Positions 26,990 to 36,699 are shown, numbered from the stretch's first letter. The stretch is DNA of 64,000 nucleotides from Paracoccaceae bacterium (GCA_902632125.1 CACPBQ010000001.1:1-64000); one strand, 5' to 3'. A program made the numbers and translations. Notes: generated from the sequence alone by a model not told the origin.

Positions 26990-27121
26990 GCTTACTCTCC
27001 AATGCACTATTTTTTGTGCTAATGGAATAAAAAGACGGCTTCAAGTCACCATTCAAATTAACTTACAAAGAGTTTAGCTTTTCTGCTAATAGCAAGTATC
27101 AATCAACCAAATATCTATTCG

Positions 27122-27484
27122 TTAAGATAATGCTGATTTAGCTTGATCAACAATAGCATTAAATGCAGTTGGTTCGTGCACAGCTAAGTCAGCAAGTACC
27201 TTTCGATCGACCTCGATACCGGCCAAGCTAAGACCATTTATAAATCGGCTGTATGTCAAAGTTTCATCATGAGCTCGAACAGCAGCGTTAATCCGCTGGA
27301 TCCAAAGGCTACGAAAATTTCTTTTTCTATTATGACGGTCACGTGTCGCATATTGGTTCGCTTTATCGACCGCCTGCGTAGCTACTTTAAAAGTATTTTT
27401 CCTACGCCCATAATAGCCTTTCGCTTGGTCAATTATTTTTTTGTGACGTTTGTGTGTTGTTACACCACTTGTTACCCTAGACAT
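27122..27484 (-). CDS. rplT: 50S ribosomal protein L20
   Basis: 120 aa bL20, an early assembly protein that binds 23S rRNA domain I/II. The sequence begins [20 protein letters not shown] and contains [15 protein letters not shown] and [20 protein letters not shown]. It lies 17 bp after rpmI. In other bacteria L20 represses its own operon by binding the mRNA. I see no obvious mimic of its rRNA site here, but the 118-bp region before rpmI was not folded. Confidence 0.98.
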   Translation of the reverse strand: MSRVTSGVTTHKRHKKIIDQAKGYYGRRKNTFKVATQAVDKANQYATRDRHNRKRNFRSLWIQRINAAVRAHDETLTYSRFINGLSLAGIEVDRKVLADLAVHEPTAFNAIVDQAKSALS

Positions 27485-27501
27485 TGACTAAGACCTCCCG
27501 A

Positions 27502-27702
27502 CTATCTTGCGTATGGCATCATGCCTTTAATGATTTTCTCATCAGCAGCACAAAGTGTAGTTGTTCCTCGCGCGTTACGAATGAACTTAGTAGTACGTTT
27601 AATCATTCCATGGCGCTTACCCGCCTGAGCAGCCTTTACGCGTCCGCTAGCAGTTACTTTAAACCGCTTTTTACAGCTAGACTTAGTCTTCATCTTAGGC
27701 AT
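27502..27702 (-). CDS. rpmI: 50S ribosomal protein L35
   Basis: 66 aa bL35 from ATG at 27702, with AAGGAG upstream. The open frame runs 46 codons further, but that part is non-conserved leader. The sequence starts [20 protein letters not shown] and continues [20 protein letters not shown]. infC, commonly found before rpmI in other phyla, is absent; pyk precedes it. Confidence 0.97.
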   Translation of the reverse strand: MPKMKTKSSCKKRFKVTASGRVKAAQAGKRHGMIKRTTKFIRNARGTTTLCAADEKIIKGMMPYAR

Positions 27703-27779
27703 TTTCCTCTCCTTTTGAACAGGTTCGCTTAAAATACAACTCGGCATGCCAATTGGGCCGGAAGTATACTTGAAGCGTC

Positions 27780-27808
27780 CATATAAACCGTTGTTTTGAA
27801 ATTCGCAA
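27780..27808 (-). promoter_or_regulatory. Candidate sigma-70-type promoter of rpmI-rplT-pheST
   Basis: On the minus strand a TTGCGA (-35-like, plus positions 27803-27808) is separated by exactly 17 bp from TATATG (-10-like, 27780-27785). Each hexamer matches the consensus at 4 of 6 positions. It lies in the 118-bp gap between pyk and rpmI, about 78 bp before the rpmI ATG. Read by eye only. Confidence 0.3.
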
Positions 27809-27820
27809 CCTACTTTTTGG

Positions 27821-29266
27821 CTACTCGGGATCCATCGCATAAATCATGCGTTCGTTACAAGGAGCGACCCTCAAAATATTAGTTGTACCAGTAATATTAA
27901 AGGGAACACCTGCAGTAATTACAACTTGTTCCGTTTCATTCGCAAGTCCTTCTGCTAATGCTGCTCTCACAGCACTAACTACGGCTTCCTTAAAACGAGT
28001 TTTGTTACCAGAAAGTACACAATTTGTACCCCAGGTTAAAGCGAGCCGTCTTGCGGTCTCTATTTCAGAAGATAAAGCTATTATAGGTACTCGTGGCCGC
28101 TCCCTTGCTGTTAACAACGCAGTAGTACCGGTTTGAGTAAAGCAACAAATAGCTTTTATATCGGTGGTTTCAGCTATTTCTCTAGCAGCTGAAACAATCC
28201 CGTCGGCTACTGAGTTTCTCTTAGCTCTTCTGGACGCCTCCATTACCTCAGTATAGGTTGGATCACTCTCTACTTCGATAGCAACATTATTCATTGTTTC
28301 AACGGCTAGAACTGGAAATTGACCAGCCGCGGACTCAGCTGAAAGCATTATAGCATCTGAGCCCTCATAAATTGCAGTAGCGACATCAGACACCTCCGCA
28401 CGAGTAGGCATTGAACTTTCAATCATACTTTCCAACATTTGAGTAGCTACAATTACTGGTTTTGCTGCTGCTCTGCATTTTCTTACTAACCTTTTCTGAA
28501 TTGGTGGGACATTTTGAACGGGCAGTTCTACGCCCAAATCTCCCCTTGCAACCATCACGCCGTCAGAAACCTTTAATATGTCATCAAAGCTTTTAACTGC
28601 TGACGGTTTTTCAATTTTCGAGATAACTGATGCTCTACCCGCTATAAGGTTTCGCGCCTCGACAATATCTTCAGCTCTTTGAACGAAAGATAGCGCTAAC
28701 CAATCGATGCCTAAGTCACAAATAAAATCTAGATCAGCACGATCCTTTTCAGAAAGTGCGGCCAGTGGCACAATAACATCGGGGACGTTTACGCCTTTTC
28801 TATCGGAAATTTCGCCGCCATTTAAAACTAAACAATCGGCAAAGTCTTGGCCACACTTTTCGACCATTAATTTTATTTTACCATCATTTATTAATAAATG
28901 AGCTCCTTCATGCAAAGCTTGAAAAATTTCTGGATGTGGTAACTGAACGCGATCTTTTGTTCCTAGTTCATTTTTCAAATCTAACCTAAAATTCTCATTT
29001 TCAGAAAGTTCTTCAACTCCATTTTTAAATGTGCCCACTCTTAATTTCGGCCCTTGCAAGTCTGCTAAAATCGCGATTGGACTACTCAGCTCAACCTCTA
29101 TCTGTCTAATTATTTTATGTCTTTCAGCTATTTCATCGTGAGATCCATGACTCATATTTAATCTGAAGACATCCGCTCCAGCTAAGTGCAGATCTTTGAT
29201 TGTGTCATAATCACTGGAAGAAGGACCCAAAGTGGCTACAATTTTGATATTACGCTGTCTTCTCAT
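27821..29266 (-). CDS. pyk: Pyruvate kinase
   Basis: 481 aa. Final glycolytic step, phosphoenolpyruvate plus ADP to pyruvate plus ATP. The N-terminal barrel starts [20 protein letters not shown], with [12 protein letters not shown] and [13 protein letters not shown]. The active-site segment [17 protein letters not shown] holds the catalytic lysine, followed by [13 protein letters not shown] and the substrate loop [20 protein letters not shown]. The C-terminal domain ends near MDPE. Divergent from the amidohydrolase gene. Confidence 0.98.
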   Translation of the reverse strand: MRRQRNIKIVATLGPSSSDYDTIKDLHLAGADVFRLNMSHGSHDEIAERHKIIRQIEVELSSPIAILADLQGPKLRVGTFKNGVEELSENENFRLDLKNELGTKDRVQLPHPEIFQALHEGAHLLINDGKIKLMVEKCGQDFADCLVLNGGEISDRKGVNVPDVIVPLAALSEKDRADLDFICDLGIDWLALSFVQRAEDIVEARNLIAGRASVISKIEKPSAVKSFDDILKVSDGVMVARGDLGVELPVQNVPPIQKRLVRKCRAAAKPVIVATQMLESMIESSMPTRAEVSDVATAIYEGSDAIMLSAESAAGQFPVLAVETMNNVAIEVESDPTYTEVMEASRRAKRNSVADGIVSAAREIAETTDIKAICCFTQTGTTALLTARERPRVPIIALSSEIETARRLALTWGTNCVLSGNKTRFKEAVVSAVRAALAEGLANETEQVVITAGVPFNITGTTNILRVAPCNERMIYAMDPE

Positions 29267-29396
29267 GCTGTGATCTTATCCTCAGTCAATACTTTATAGT
29301 ATTTAAGTGTTAGCCAGACATTTCTGGCACTTGTCTTGTTTTCTGTTTATCATGGCAACTTAAGTAATTACCAGCTTTCTAAAATTAAAACTATTT

Positions 29397-30158
29397 ATGA
29401 ACTACAGACCGTTTGAAATTTTTGAAAATAAATCCAAAACACCTTGGGTCATTATTTGTGATCATGCCTCAAACGTCGTTCCCGAAAGTGTTGCAAAAGG
29501 CAGTTTAGGCCTCGATAAACCTGAGATGAATAGACACATCGCTTTTGATATTGGAGCAAAGAACTTAGCTGTTGAATTAGGCAATATTTTAAATGCTCCA
29601 GTTATTTGCTCAAATTTTTCAAGATTGGTAATTGACCCAAACCGTGGAGAAAAAGATCCAACTTTAGTCATGCAGTTATATGATGGAACAATAATTCCAG
29701 CTAATAAAAATATTGAAAAAACAGAAATTCTAAGAAGATTAAACCTCTTTTACAGGCCCTATCATGATGCAATAGAACAAGTATTAGCTCGCCTAGAAAA
29801 TCCAATAGTTGTTTCAATCCACTCGTTTACGCCACAATTGAAAGGAAAGAAGAAAAGGCCTTGGCAAATTGGTTTATTAGCTGCCAACGATCGTCGTCTT
29901 CATGATGTCCTCCTTCGCTGCCTCAAACAGGAACAAAGCCTTTATATTGGTGATAACCAGCCTTACGTAGGAAAATTACCAGGTGATACAATAGATCAGC
30001 ATGCAATTAAAAAGGGAAGGCTAAATACTTTAATTGAAGTTAGGAACGATTTAATTTGTAATAATGAAAATCAAAAAAAATGGGCCGCGATTATTGGGAA
30101 AAAGTTAAAACAAGCAAAGGATCTTTTAGATGGACGAAGCTTTAAAAACAAAACTTGA
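29397..30158 (+). CDS. N-formylglutamate amidohydrolase family protein
   Basis: 253 aa. The family hydrolyses N-formyl-L-glutamate to formate and glutamate, the last step of one histidine degradation route. Visible blocks: VIICDHASNVVPESV near the N-terminus, HIAFDIGAKNLAVEL, NFSRLVIDPNRGEKDPTL and SIHSFTPQLKGKKRPWQIG-type metal-site region (SIHSFTPQLKG). No other hut gene is nearby, so a general amidohydrolase role is possible. The 3' end overlaps the next gene by 29 bp. Confidence 0.92.
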   Translation: MNYRPFEIFENKSKTPWVIICDHASNVVPESVAKGSLGLDKPEMNRHIAFDIGAKNLAVELGNILNAPVICSNFSRLVIDPNRGEKDPTLVMQLYDGTIIPANKNIEKTEILRRLNLFYRPYHDAIEQVLARLENPIVVSIHSFTPQLKGKKKRPWQIGLLAANDRRLHDVLLRCLKQEQSLYIGDNQPYVGKLPGDTIDQHAIKKGRLNTLIEVRNDLICNNENQKKWAAIIGKKLKQAKDLLDGRSFKNKT

Positions 30159-30444
30159 GGCATCTGCATTCAGAGCATTACGGGAACATTTAATGGTAGA
30201 AAGAACAGATGTTCAAAATATTGACCTTATGAATCTGGCTGGATTTTGTCGCAACTGCTTATCCAGATGGTATCAAGAAGCGGCGTTGGAAAATGGTCTG
30301 GAAATGAGTAAAGAAGAAGCTCGCGAAATTTTTTATGGGATGTCGATGGAAGAATGGAAAACAAATTATCAGACAGAGGCTAATAAAGAAAAAGAAGACA
30401 GTTTTAAAAGTGCATTTTCAGAAAATGTAAAATTAAAAAATTAA
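30130..30444 (+). CDS. DUF1244 protein
   Basis: 104 aa. The conserved core is FRALREHLMVERTDVQNIDLM (residues 14-31 and on), NLAGFCRNCLSRWYQEAA and EAREIFYGMSMEEWKTNYQ; these identify DUF1244, a small family of unknown function. The cysteines in FCRNCL may bind metal. The ATG at 30130 has AAGGA about 9 nt upstream and lies inside the preceding gene, so translation is probably coupled. The pair amidohydrolase-DUF1244 recurs in Rhodobacterales. Confidence 0.9.
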   Translation: MDEALKTKLEASAFRALREHLMVERTDVQNIDLMNLAGFCRNCLSRWYQEAALENGLEMSKEEAREIFYGMSMEEWKTNYQTEANKEKEDSFKSAFSENVKLKN

Positions 30445-30468
30445 CCTTTGAAAACGAATGTCTTAGAC

Positions 30469-31809
30469 CTATTCACTTTCCTGAAACTTTTTTGCTTTGA
30501 TATTTTGCAATAATGGTAGAATTTTCGCCATGTCTGGCCCACGCTCCCTTCCGGTAAGAGCAAGCCGGAGAGGCATAAAAAGCCCCTTGCCCTTGCGGCC
30601 AGTGAGTTGCTTAACTTCTTCGGTCCATTTCGACCAAGTAAATTCATCGAAAGGCCCAGTTGGTAAAACAGACAAAGCTTTTTTAACAAATTCTTGGTCA
30701 ACTTCTGCTATCACTGGCTCCGCACCTTTGGAAAAAATATCCCACCAAACCGATAAGTCATTCAAAGTATCAATATTCTCGCGTGTAATTTCCCAGAAAG
30801 ACTGAGCTAAATTCATTGGTACACCTAAAGAAGCAAGATTTTGTTGGATGTCACTTAAGTTCAAAGTTTGAAGATATCGATGCGTTAATGGGTAAAGGTC
30901 TTTTTCATCAAATTTAGTGGGAGCTGACCCAAAGATTGAAAGATCAAAGTCTTTGGCAATTTCGTCTAATGTTAAACGAAGCTCAACCGGCTGGGAAGAT
31001 CCTAATCTTGCCATTAAACTGCACAAGGCGGCCGGCTGAATACCTGCGTCTCTCAAATCTTTCAAGGCTAACGTGCCCAGCCTTTTGGATAAGGCCTCTC
31101 CGCCGGGACCAGTCAAAAGAGAATGGTGAGAAAAGTTTGGAATGTTACCACCCAAAGATTTAATCATTTGAATTTGTGTTGCGGTATTTGTAACGTGGTC
31201 TGATCCACGGACTACGTCTGTTATTCCCATTTCTATATCATCAACTACAGATGCAAGTGTATACAGATATTGACCGTCTGCTCTTATTAAAACAGGGTCC
31301 GAAACTGATGCTGCGTCGATAGAAAGATCCTTCAGAATTCCGTCATTCCATTCAATACGATTTCGTTCTAACTTAAACCTCCAGTGACCATCACCACGAT
31401 CACTTCTAAGTTTTGACTTTTCTTCATTTGATAAAGCCATTGCCGCACGGTCATAGACTGGTGGTTTGCCCATATTAAGTTGTTTTTTACGTTTTAAATC
31501 CAATTCTGAAGGGGTCTCAAAACATTCATAGAGCAAATCAATAGAACGAAGCTTATCGGATGCAGAATCATATAAGTCTAATCTAGATGACTGATATTCA
31601 ATGCGATCCCATTCTAGACCTAACCACTCTAAATCTATCTTAATCGCTTCGATATATTCCTGCTTAGATCTCTCTTGATCAGTATCATCAATCCTGAGAA
31701 TAAAAACACCATTACTCTTCTTAGCAAGAAGATAGTTCATTAGAGCCGCTCTCACATTTCCTACGTGCAATAGGCCCGTCGGCGAAGGAGCAAAACGCGT
31801 AATTACCAT
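30469..31809 (-). CDS. gltX: Glutamate-tRNA ligase
   Basis: 446 aa class I synthetase that charges tRNA-Glu. HIGH-like motif APSPTGLLHVGNVRAAL at the N-terminus, LRIDDTDQERSKQEY next, and the KMSKS-like ALSKRLGTLALKDLR. The start ATG at 31809 has AGGAG 8 nt upstream. Many alphaproteobacteria carry two gltX copies, one of which makes Glu-tRNA-Gln for the amidotransferase; which one this is cannot be judged. Transcribed away from the dadA-like gene. Confidence 0.97.
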   Translation of the reverse strand: MVITRFAPSPTGLLHVGNVRAALMNYLLAKKSNGVFILRIDDTDQERSKQEYIEAIKIDLEWLGLEWDRIEYQSSRLDLYDSASDKLRSIDLLYECFETPSELDLKRKKQLNMGKPPVYDRAAMALSNEEKSKLRSDRGDGHWRFKLERNRIEWNDGILKDLSIDAASVSDPVLIRADGQYLYTLASVVDDIEMGITDVVRGSDHVTNTATQIQMIKSLGGNIPNFSHHSLLTGPGGEALSKRLGTLALKDLRDAGIQPAALCSLMARLGSSQPVELRLTLDEIAKDFDLSIFGSAPTKFDEKDLYPLTHRYLQTLNLSDIQQNLASLGVPMNLAQSFWEITRENIDTLNDLSVWWDIFSKGAEPVIAEVDQEFVKKALSVLPTGPFDEFTWSKWTEEVKQLTGRKGKGLFMPLRLALTGRERGPDMAKILPLLQNIKAKKFQESE

Positions 31810-32015
31810 TAATCATCTCCTGATTATGTTGCTTTTTCATAAGTCCCAGAAATTGTCCAGCACCCAAAAATTTAGAACTATTTAAAATTTATTAATTTAG
31901 CCTCCTACTAATAATTGGGTTTTTATTAAAAAGTCATATACTCCATTAGCCATTATGTGTTTTTTATGAGTTATTTTATGGTGGATCATAAAGATATTCG
32001 TTGGTTATTTGAATT

Positions 32016-33263
32016 ATGAAGCGTGAGATGAAACCAATTGTTGTTATCGGAGCGGGCATCGTAGGTGTGTCGACAGCTCTCTGGCTCCAAAAGCAAGGCA
32101 AAGAAGTAATTTTAATTGATAAAGCACTTCCTGGAAATGGCGCAAGCATGGGTAATGCGGGCTTGTTGGCCCAGTGGGCAATGGTTCCCGTTAATGTTCC
32201 TGAACTTTGGAAATCAGCTCCAAAATATTTACTAAGTAATTCATCACCAATTTTTTTTAGATGGCGCTATTTTCCAAAATTACTACCCTGGTTAATAAGA
32301 TTTATGGCAAATGCTACTGAAAGCCGTTCAAAAAAAATTATTGAGAACCTAACACCCCTCGTTCAGGACTCTGTCGATCAACATAAGAGTTTAGTAAAGG
32401 GTACATCAGCAGAAAAATGGTTACGCGACAGCAAATTCAGTTACGTATATAAAACGCATGAAGCGTTTAAAGCCGACGACTATGGATGGAAAATAAAATC
32501 CGAGTATGGATTTAAACCAAATGTAGTTTTGGGCAGCCATGTCCGCGATGAGGAACCAATCCTTTCACCCAGCATCGAATGCTTAGCTGTCCTAGAAGGT
32601 CAAGGACACATAACTAATCCGCTAGGATATGTGACAGCATTATTTGATGTATTCCAAAGAAATGGTGGAAAGTTCATTAAAAAGTCCGTTAAAAACCTCA
32701 ACATTTCAAATGATCATGTTTATTCAGTTCAATTGGAAGATGAAGAAATATTTTGCCAAAAAGCAGTCGTCACTTCCGGTATTTGGTCTAAAAATCTTAT
32801 TAAAAACTTGAAAATAAAAGTTCCTCTTGAAACAGAACGCGGTTATCACGTTGTTTACGAAAACCCTTCTATAAAGCCACGCAACCCCATGATGATTACT
32901 GAAGGTAAGTTTGCCGTCACTCCAATGACTACTGGGTTGAGGTGTGCTGGCACTGTCGAATTAGGAGGTTTAAACGCATCAGCTTCGAGACAACCGGTAG
33001 ATTTTATAAAAAAGGTTAGTCGGAAAACTTTTCCCGAATTAAAATTTGACAATATATCAGAGTGGATGGGCTTTAGGCCAACATTACCCGACAGCCTTCC
33101 CATGATTGGAGAGATTGATAATACTGGTATTTTTACTGGTTTTGGACACCAGCATATTGGGATGACTTCAGGACCGAAAACCGGTTATATTTTAGCACAG
33201 TTAGTCACCGGTAATAAGCCAAATTTGGATATAAGCGGATACAGCCCAAAACGCTTTGGATAA
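32016..33263 (+). CDS. D-amino acid dehydrogenase-like FAD oxidoreductase
   Basis: 415 aa DAO-fold flavoenzyme. The dinucleotide-binding motif VVIGAGIVGVSTALWLQKQG lies at residues 9-28, followed by ASMGNAGLLAQWA as in DadA. The C-terminal FAD segment is IGEIDNTGIFTGFGHQHIGM and GPKTGYILAQLV. D-amino acid dehydrogenases oxidise D-alanine and pass electrons to the quinone pool. The start may be the ATG at 32016 or at 32028. It is monocistronic; no racemase is adjacent. Substrate is inferred from similarity only. Confidence 0.88.
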   Translation: MKREMKPIVVIGAGIVGVSTALWLQKQGKEVILIDKALPGNGASMGNAGLLAQWAMVPVNVPELWKSAPKYLLSNSSPIFFRWRYFPKLLPWLIRFMANATESRSKKIIENLTPLVQDSVDQHKSLVKGTSAEKWLRDSKFSYVYKTHEAFKADDYGWKIKSEYGFKPNVVLGSHVRDEEPILSPSIECLAVLEGQGHITNPLGYVTALFDVFQRNGGKFIKKSVKNLNISNDHVYSVQLEDEEIFCQKAVVTSGIWSKNLIKNLKIKVPLETERGYHVVYENPSIKPRNPMMITEGKFAVTPMTTGLRCAGTVELGGLNASASRQPVDFIKKVSRKTFPELKFDNISEWMGFRPTLPDSLPMIGEIDNTGIFTGFGHQHIGMTSGPKTGYILAQLVTGNKPNLDISGYSPKRFG

Positions 33264-33265
33264 AT

Positions 33266-34483
33266 TTATTCGTAATCGCGAAGGTCTTCAATGACTATAC
33301 CGTCTCTGGGCAGAGACCCAGGACTTACCAAGTCTACATAACCCTTAAGTTTTAGCGCGGATGAAATCGACGCGTCGAATATTGATGGATCTTGATGGTC
33401 TGTTTCAATTTTAACGGTCATAACGTCCATTTCCCCCTCTCGTGTAGCAATAACTCGAGCTCGTTGTATATCTTTGTGACTAGAAACAAGATTAGCGACC
33501 TGTTCTGGACGAACAAAGAGACCTTTAATTTTTGTTGTTTGGTCTGCTCTTCCCATCCATCCTTTGATACGAATGTTGGTTCTACCACAAGGAGATATAC
33601 CTTCCATCAATGCACTCAAATCACCCGTTGCAAACCGAATTAATGGGTAGTCGGCATTAAGTGAAGTAACAACTACCTCACCAACTTCACCAGTTGGTAC
33701 TGGATTTCCTGTACCAGGAGTAACTATTTCCACGATAACACCCTCATCTACGATCATGCCGTCAAGTGCTTCACTTTCATAAGCTATATTCCCTAAATCG
33801 GCTGTTGCGTAATTTTGCCTACAGACAATTCCTCTGTCAGCATATTCTTGCCTTAAAGAAGGAAACAATGCGCCTCCACCAACGGCAGCCCGGTCGAAAG
33901 ACAGAATTTCGCCCATCTCATCGGCTTTATCCAATATGATTTTCAAATAATCAGGTGTCCCTGTATAAACGTTTGAACCAATATCTGATGCCGCTCTAAC
34001 TTGTAACTCGGTTTGACCTACTCCTGCTGGTACCACCGCCGCGCCGACAGCTCTCGCACCGCTCTCGAATATCATGCCTGCAGGAGTTAAATGGTAACCA
34101 AAGCAGTTGTGCACAATATCGCCATTTCCGATATTAAGCGCATGTAAGAACCGTCCAATGCGCCACCAATCATGACTAATACCACCTGGTTCGTAGATTG
34201 GTCCTGGCGACTGAAAGATGTGAGCGAAGTTAAATAGTTCCTTAGCAGAGTAACCACCAAGCAAATTACCTTTAACCTGCTTTTCAGATAATTCAGATTT
34301 TCGCAATACTGGTAGGAACTGTAGGTCTTCTAACGAAGCAAATGTTGTTAGGTCCACGCTACCTAATGTAGCTTTGTAACCGTCAAGAGTAACAGCCAGT
34401 TTAATGATATCTTTGAGTAAAGCAAAATTTTCAGTAGACCTTTGGTCACTACTACGTGTTTCCAAATCGTCAAAAAACGTCAT
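33266..34483 (-). CDS. Phenylacetate-CoA ligase (PaaK)-like AMP-binding enzyme with a degenerate nucleotide loop
   Basis: 405 aa ANL-superfamily protein, closest in layout to PaaK. Conserved ANL features: YTGTPDYLKIIL, AVGGGALFPSLRQEY, NYATADLGNIAYE, YPLIRFATGDLSAL and the hinge IKGWMGRADQTTKIKGLFV. The usual Ser/Thr/Gly-rich phosphate loop is replaced by FQSPGPIYEPGG. It is the last gene of the ABC importer operon, 33 bp after livF-like, so it probably activates the imported acid or acts with the ligase at 39.7-41.7 kb. Substrate unknown. Confidence 0.85.
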   Translation of the reverse strand: MTFFDDLETRSSDQRSTENFALLKDIIKLAVTLDGYKATLGSVDLTTFASLEDLQFLPVLRKSELSEKQVKGNLLGGYSAKELFNFAHIFQSPGPIYEPGGISHDWWRIGRFLHALNIGNGDIVHNCFGYHLTPAGMIFESGARAVGAAVVPAGVGQTELQVRAASDIGSNVYTGTPDYLKIILDKADEMGEILSFDRAAVGGGALFPSLRQEYADRGIVCRQNYATADLGNIAYESEALDGMIVDEGVIVEIVTPGTGNPVPTGEVGEVVVTSLNADYPLIRFATGDLSALMEGISPCGRTNIRIKGWMGRADQTTKIKGLFVRPEQVANLVSSHKDIQRARVIATREGEMDVMTVKIETDHQDPSIFDASISSALKLKGYVDLVSPGSLPRDGIVIEDLRDYE

Positions 34484-34516
34484 TACTTTCTCTTTTCTTT
34501 AAGTCAAAGATCTTTT

Positions 34517-35341
34517 CTATGAAAGCCATCGCTTTCGTCGACGGTAGCTTCTAACATCACGAAAAGACTTACGCCCTTCCTCCGACATACCTAAATAAAA
34601 TTCTTTAACATCCGGGTTTTCACGCAATTCTGACGCCTCACCATCCATCACCACTCTACCGGACTCGAGTATGTATCCATAATGTGCGTAACGTAAGGCA
34701 ACGTTCGTATTTTGCTCCGCGAGTAAAAAAGTCACACCTTCATTCTCATTGACTGACTTCACTATTTCAAAAATTTGCTCAACAAGCTGTGGCGCTAAAC
34801 CCATAGAGGGTTCGTCTAAAAGAATTGTTTCAGGTTTACTCATTAAGGCGCGGCCAATTGCACACATTTGCTGCTCACCGCCGGAAGTATAACCAGCTTG
34901 GCTTTTTCTTCGATCTTTGAGACGCGGAAAATAATTGTAGACCATGTCAAGGTCCGCTTCAATCGCGCCCTTTCCATCTGGCCTTGTGTAAGCACCAGTC
35001 AACAAATTTTCTTCTACCGTTAAGTGTTCAAAACAATGTCGTCCTTCCATAACCTGAACAACACCTCTTTTAACCAAATCTGCAGGCTCACTATGAGCGA
35101 TATGGTCTCCCCGGTAAGTTATATGACCCTTGGTAACTTCACCCCTCTCAGACTTTAACAAATTGGAAATAGCCTTCAAAGTCGTTGTCTTGCCGGCTCC
35201 ATTACCACCGAGCAAAGCGGTTATCCCACCCTTAGGAACATTTAGGGAAACACCTTTTAGAACAAGTATCACGTGATTGTAGATCACTTCTATGTTGTTT
35301 ACTTCCAACAAATTTTCGTGATCTTGCGTTTGATCGAGCAT
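34517..35341 (-). CDS. Branched-chain-type ABC transporter ATPase (LivF-like)
   Basis: 274 aa. Walker A GGNGAGKTT, Q-loop within GVVQVMEGRHCFEHLTVEEN, signature YTSGGEQQM, Walker B ETILLDEPSMGLAP and the H-loop region FLLAEQNTNVALRYA. Cytoplasmic ATPase of a HAAT-family importer together with the LivG-like ATPase at 38.9 kb. It has a basic C-terminal tail of about 20 residues (SFRDVRSYRRRKRW) that is longer than in standard LivF. A strong hairpin lies between it and the binding-protein gene. Confidence 0.93.
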   Translation of the reverse strand: MLDQTQDHENLLEVNNIEVIYNHVILVLKGVSLNVPKGGITALLGGNGAGKTTTLKAISNLLKSERGEVTKGHITYRGDHIAHSEPADLVKRGVVQVMEGRHCFEHLTVEENLLTGAYTRPDGKGAIEADLDMVYNYFPRLKDRRKSQAGYTSGGEQQMCAIGRALMSKPETILLDEPSMGLAPQLVEQIFEIVKSVNENEGVTFLLAEQNTNVALRYAHYGYILESGRVVMDGEASELRENPDVKEFYLGMSEEGRKSFRDVRSYRRRKRWLS

Positions 35342-35373
35342 AAAATATCTTTTCTGTTTGAACTATTTTAAAT

Positions 35374-35398
35374 GGTCCCCGCAAATTAAGCGGGGGCC
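35374..35398 (-). promoter_or_regulatory. Intercistronic hairpin between binding-protein and livF-like genes
   Basis: CCCCGC (35377-35382) pairs with GCGGGG (35390-35395) over a 7-nt AT loop. One mismatch further out, GG/CC add two pairs. It lies about 18 bp after the binding-protein stop. No T-run follows on the minus strand, so it more likely stabilises the upstream mRNA or partly attenuates than fully terminates. This would allow more binding protein than ATPase, as is usual for importers. Confidence 0.6.
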
Positions 35399-35415
35399 AT
35401 CTATCATTTCATTAT

Positions 35416-36699
35416 TTAGCTACAGTTAGGTGAAAGGTTATTCTCTGCAGCAAAGGCACCACTGTCTTCATCGATGAGCGGTTGAATTACGCTCATATCA
35501 GATGCCTGAAAATCGCTTACAATTGACCATTTTGCTGCACCAGCATCCCATTGTGCGACAGCAACCATTCCGTCACCGCCATGGTTTTCACAGCTAACGC
35601 TAAAACTTGGACCGAAACCTCCAAGTCCGAGCTCCTCCATTCTTGCATCAGTCATTTCCAATGCTTCAAATCCTTTGATCATGTCGGCCTGAGAAATATT
35701 ACTTTTACCCGCGATCTCCTGAGCTTTCCTTGCTGCTTCGGTAATCAACATAGCATTGTACATACCTCTATTATAAAGCACAGTACCAACTTGGTCACCG
35801 GCCCCAGCAGCTTTTCCTGTATCGACAACGTACTTTTTAATGTCATCAAAAATAGGGAAATCGCTATTAACAGCATGGAATGCTAGAGCTTTGTATCCGG
35901 TCGCCTTGTCTCCTGCTGGCAACACATCGTTCTCGGAACCTGACCACCAAACACCAATGAAATTTTCCATTGGATATCTAATGTTCACAGCCTCCTGGAT
36001 AGCAACTGGGTTCATAACACCCCAGCCCCACATCAACACGTAGTCTGGCTTCTCACGGCGAATTTGAAGCCATTGCGATTTCTGTTCTTGACCTGGATGA
36101 TCTACAGGAAGAAGCATCAATTCATAACCATGTTTTTTTGAAAGCTCTTCAAGAGTACGGATTGGTTCTTTACCATAAGCCGAGTTGTGGTAAACGAGCG
36201 CAACTTTTTTACCTTTAATGTCACCATTATTGATGTCTAACAAGTGCTTGATACCAACTGACGCACCATCCCAATAGTTAGCAGGGAAATTGAACACATT
36301 TCTAAAAATTTGACCATTTTTAGCTGAAGTACGCCCATAACCCATAGTATGCAGCGCTATTCCGTCCGCTGTTGCTTTTGGAATAAGCTGGTAAGTGATG
36401 CCCGTAGATAGTGGAGAGTATGATAATACACCTTCGCCTTTTGTGGCCTCATAACACTCAACACCTTTTTCAGTATTGTATGCTGTTTCACACTCGATTA
36501 CTCTAATGCTTTCGCCACCAATACCGCCATCTCTCTCTTGTAGAAGGGTGAAGTAGTCTAGGTAACCATCAGCAAATGGAATACCATTATTTCCATAAGC
36601 ACCTGTTCGGTAGCTTAATGCAGAAAATGTCAACTCCGCCATCACTGGCGTCGCTGCCATGAATCCCGCAATCACTGCGGAAAGTAGTTTCTTTTTCAT
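35416..36699 (-). CDS. Periplasmic substrate-binding protein of branched-chain-type ABC importer
   Basis: 427 aa from ATG at 36699, which has GGAGG about 9 nt upstream and is followed by a signal peptide (KKKLLSAVIAGFMAATPVMA). An upstream start at 36735 is unsupported. The fold is type I periplasmic-binding (LivK/HAAT): LTFSALSYRTGAYG, ADGYLDYFTLLQERDGGIGG, KGKKVALVYHNSAYGKE and VLMWGWGVMNPVAIQEA. Ligand cannot be assigned; the neighbouring ligases suggest a carboxylic acid rather than an amino acid. Confidence 0.92.
   Translation of the reverse strand: MKKKLLSAVIAGFMAATPVMAELTFSALSYRTGAYGNNGIPFADGYLDYFTLLQERDGGIGGESIRVIECETAYNTEKGVECYEATKGEGVLSYSPLSTGITYQLIPKATADGIALHTMGYGRTSAKNGQIFRNVFNFPANYWDGASVGIKHLLDINNGDIKGKKVALVYHNSAYGKEPIRTLEELSKKHGYELMLLPVDHPGQEQKSQWLQIRREKPDYVLMWGWGVMNPVAIQEAVNIRYPMENFIGVWWSGSENDVLPAGDKATGYKALAFHAVNSDFPIFDDIKKYVVDTGKAAGAGDQVGTVLYNRGMYNAMLITEAARKAQEIAGKSNISQADMIKGFEALEMTDARMEELGLGGFGPSFSVSCENHGGDGMVAVAQWDAGAAKWSIVSDFQASDMSVIQPLIDEDSGAFAAENNLSPNCS

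Noticed and set aside
31966-32019. Seventeen-codon frame overlapping the dadA-like start by an ATGA
   Set aside because: No Shine-Dalgarno precedes it and the AT-rich sequence makes such frames common by chance.
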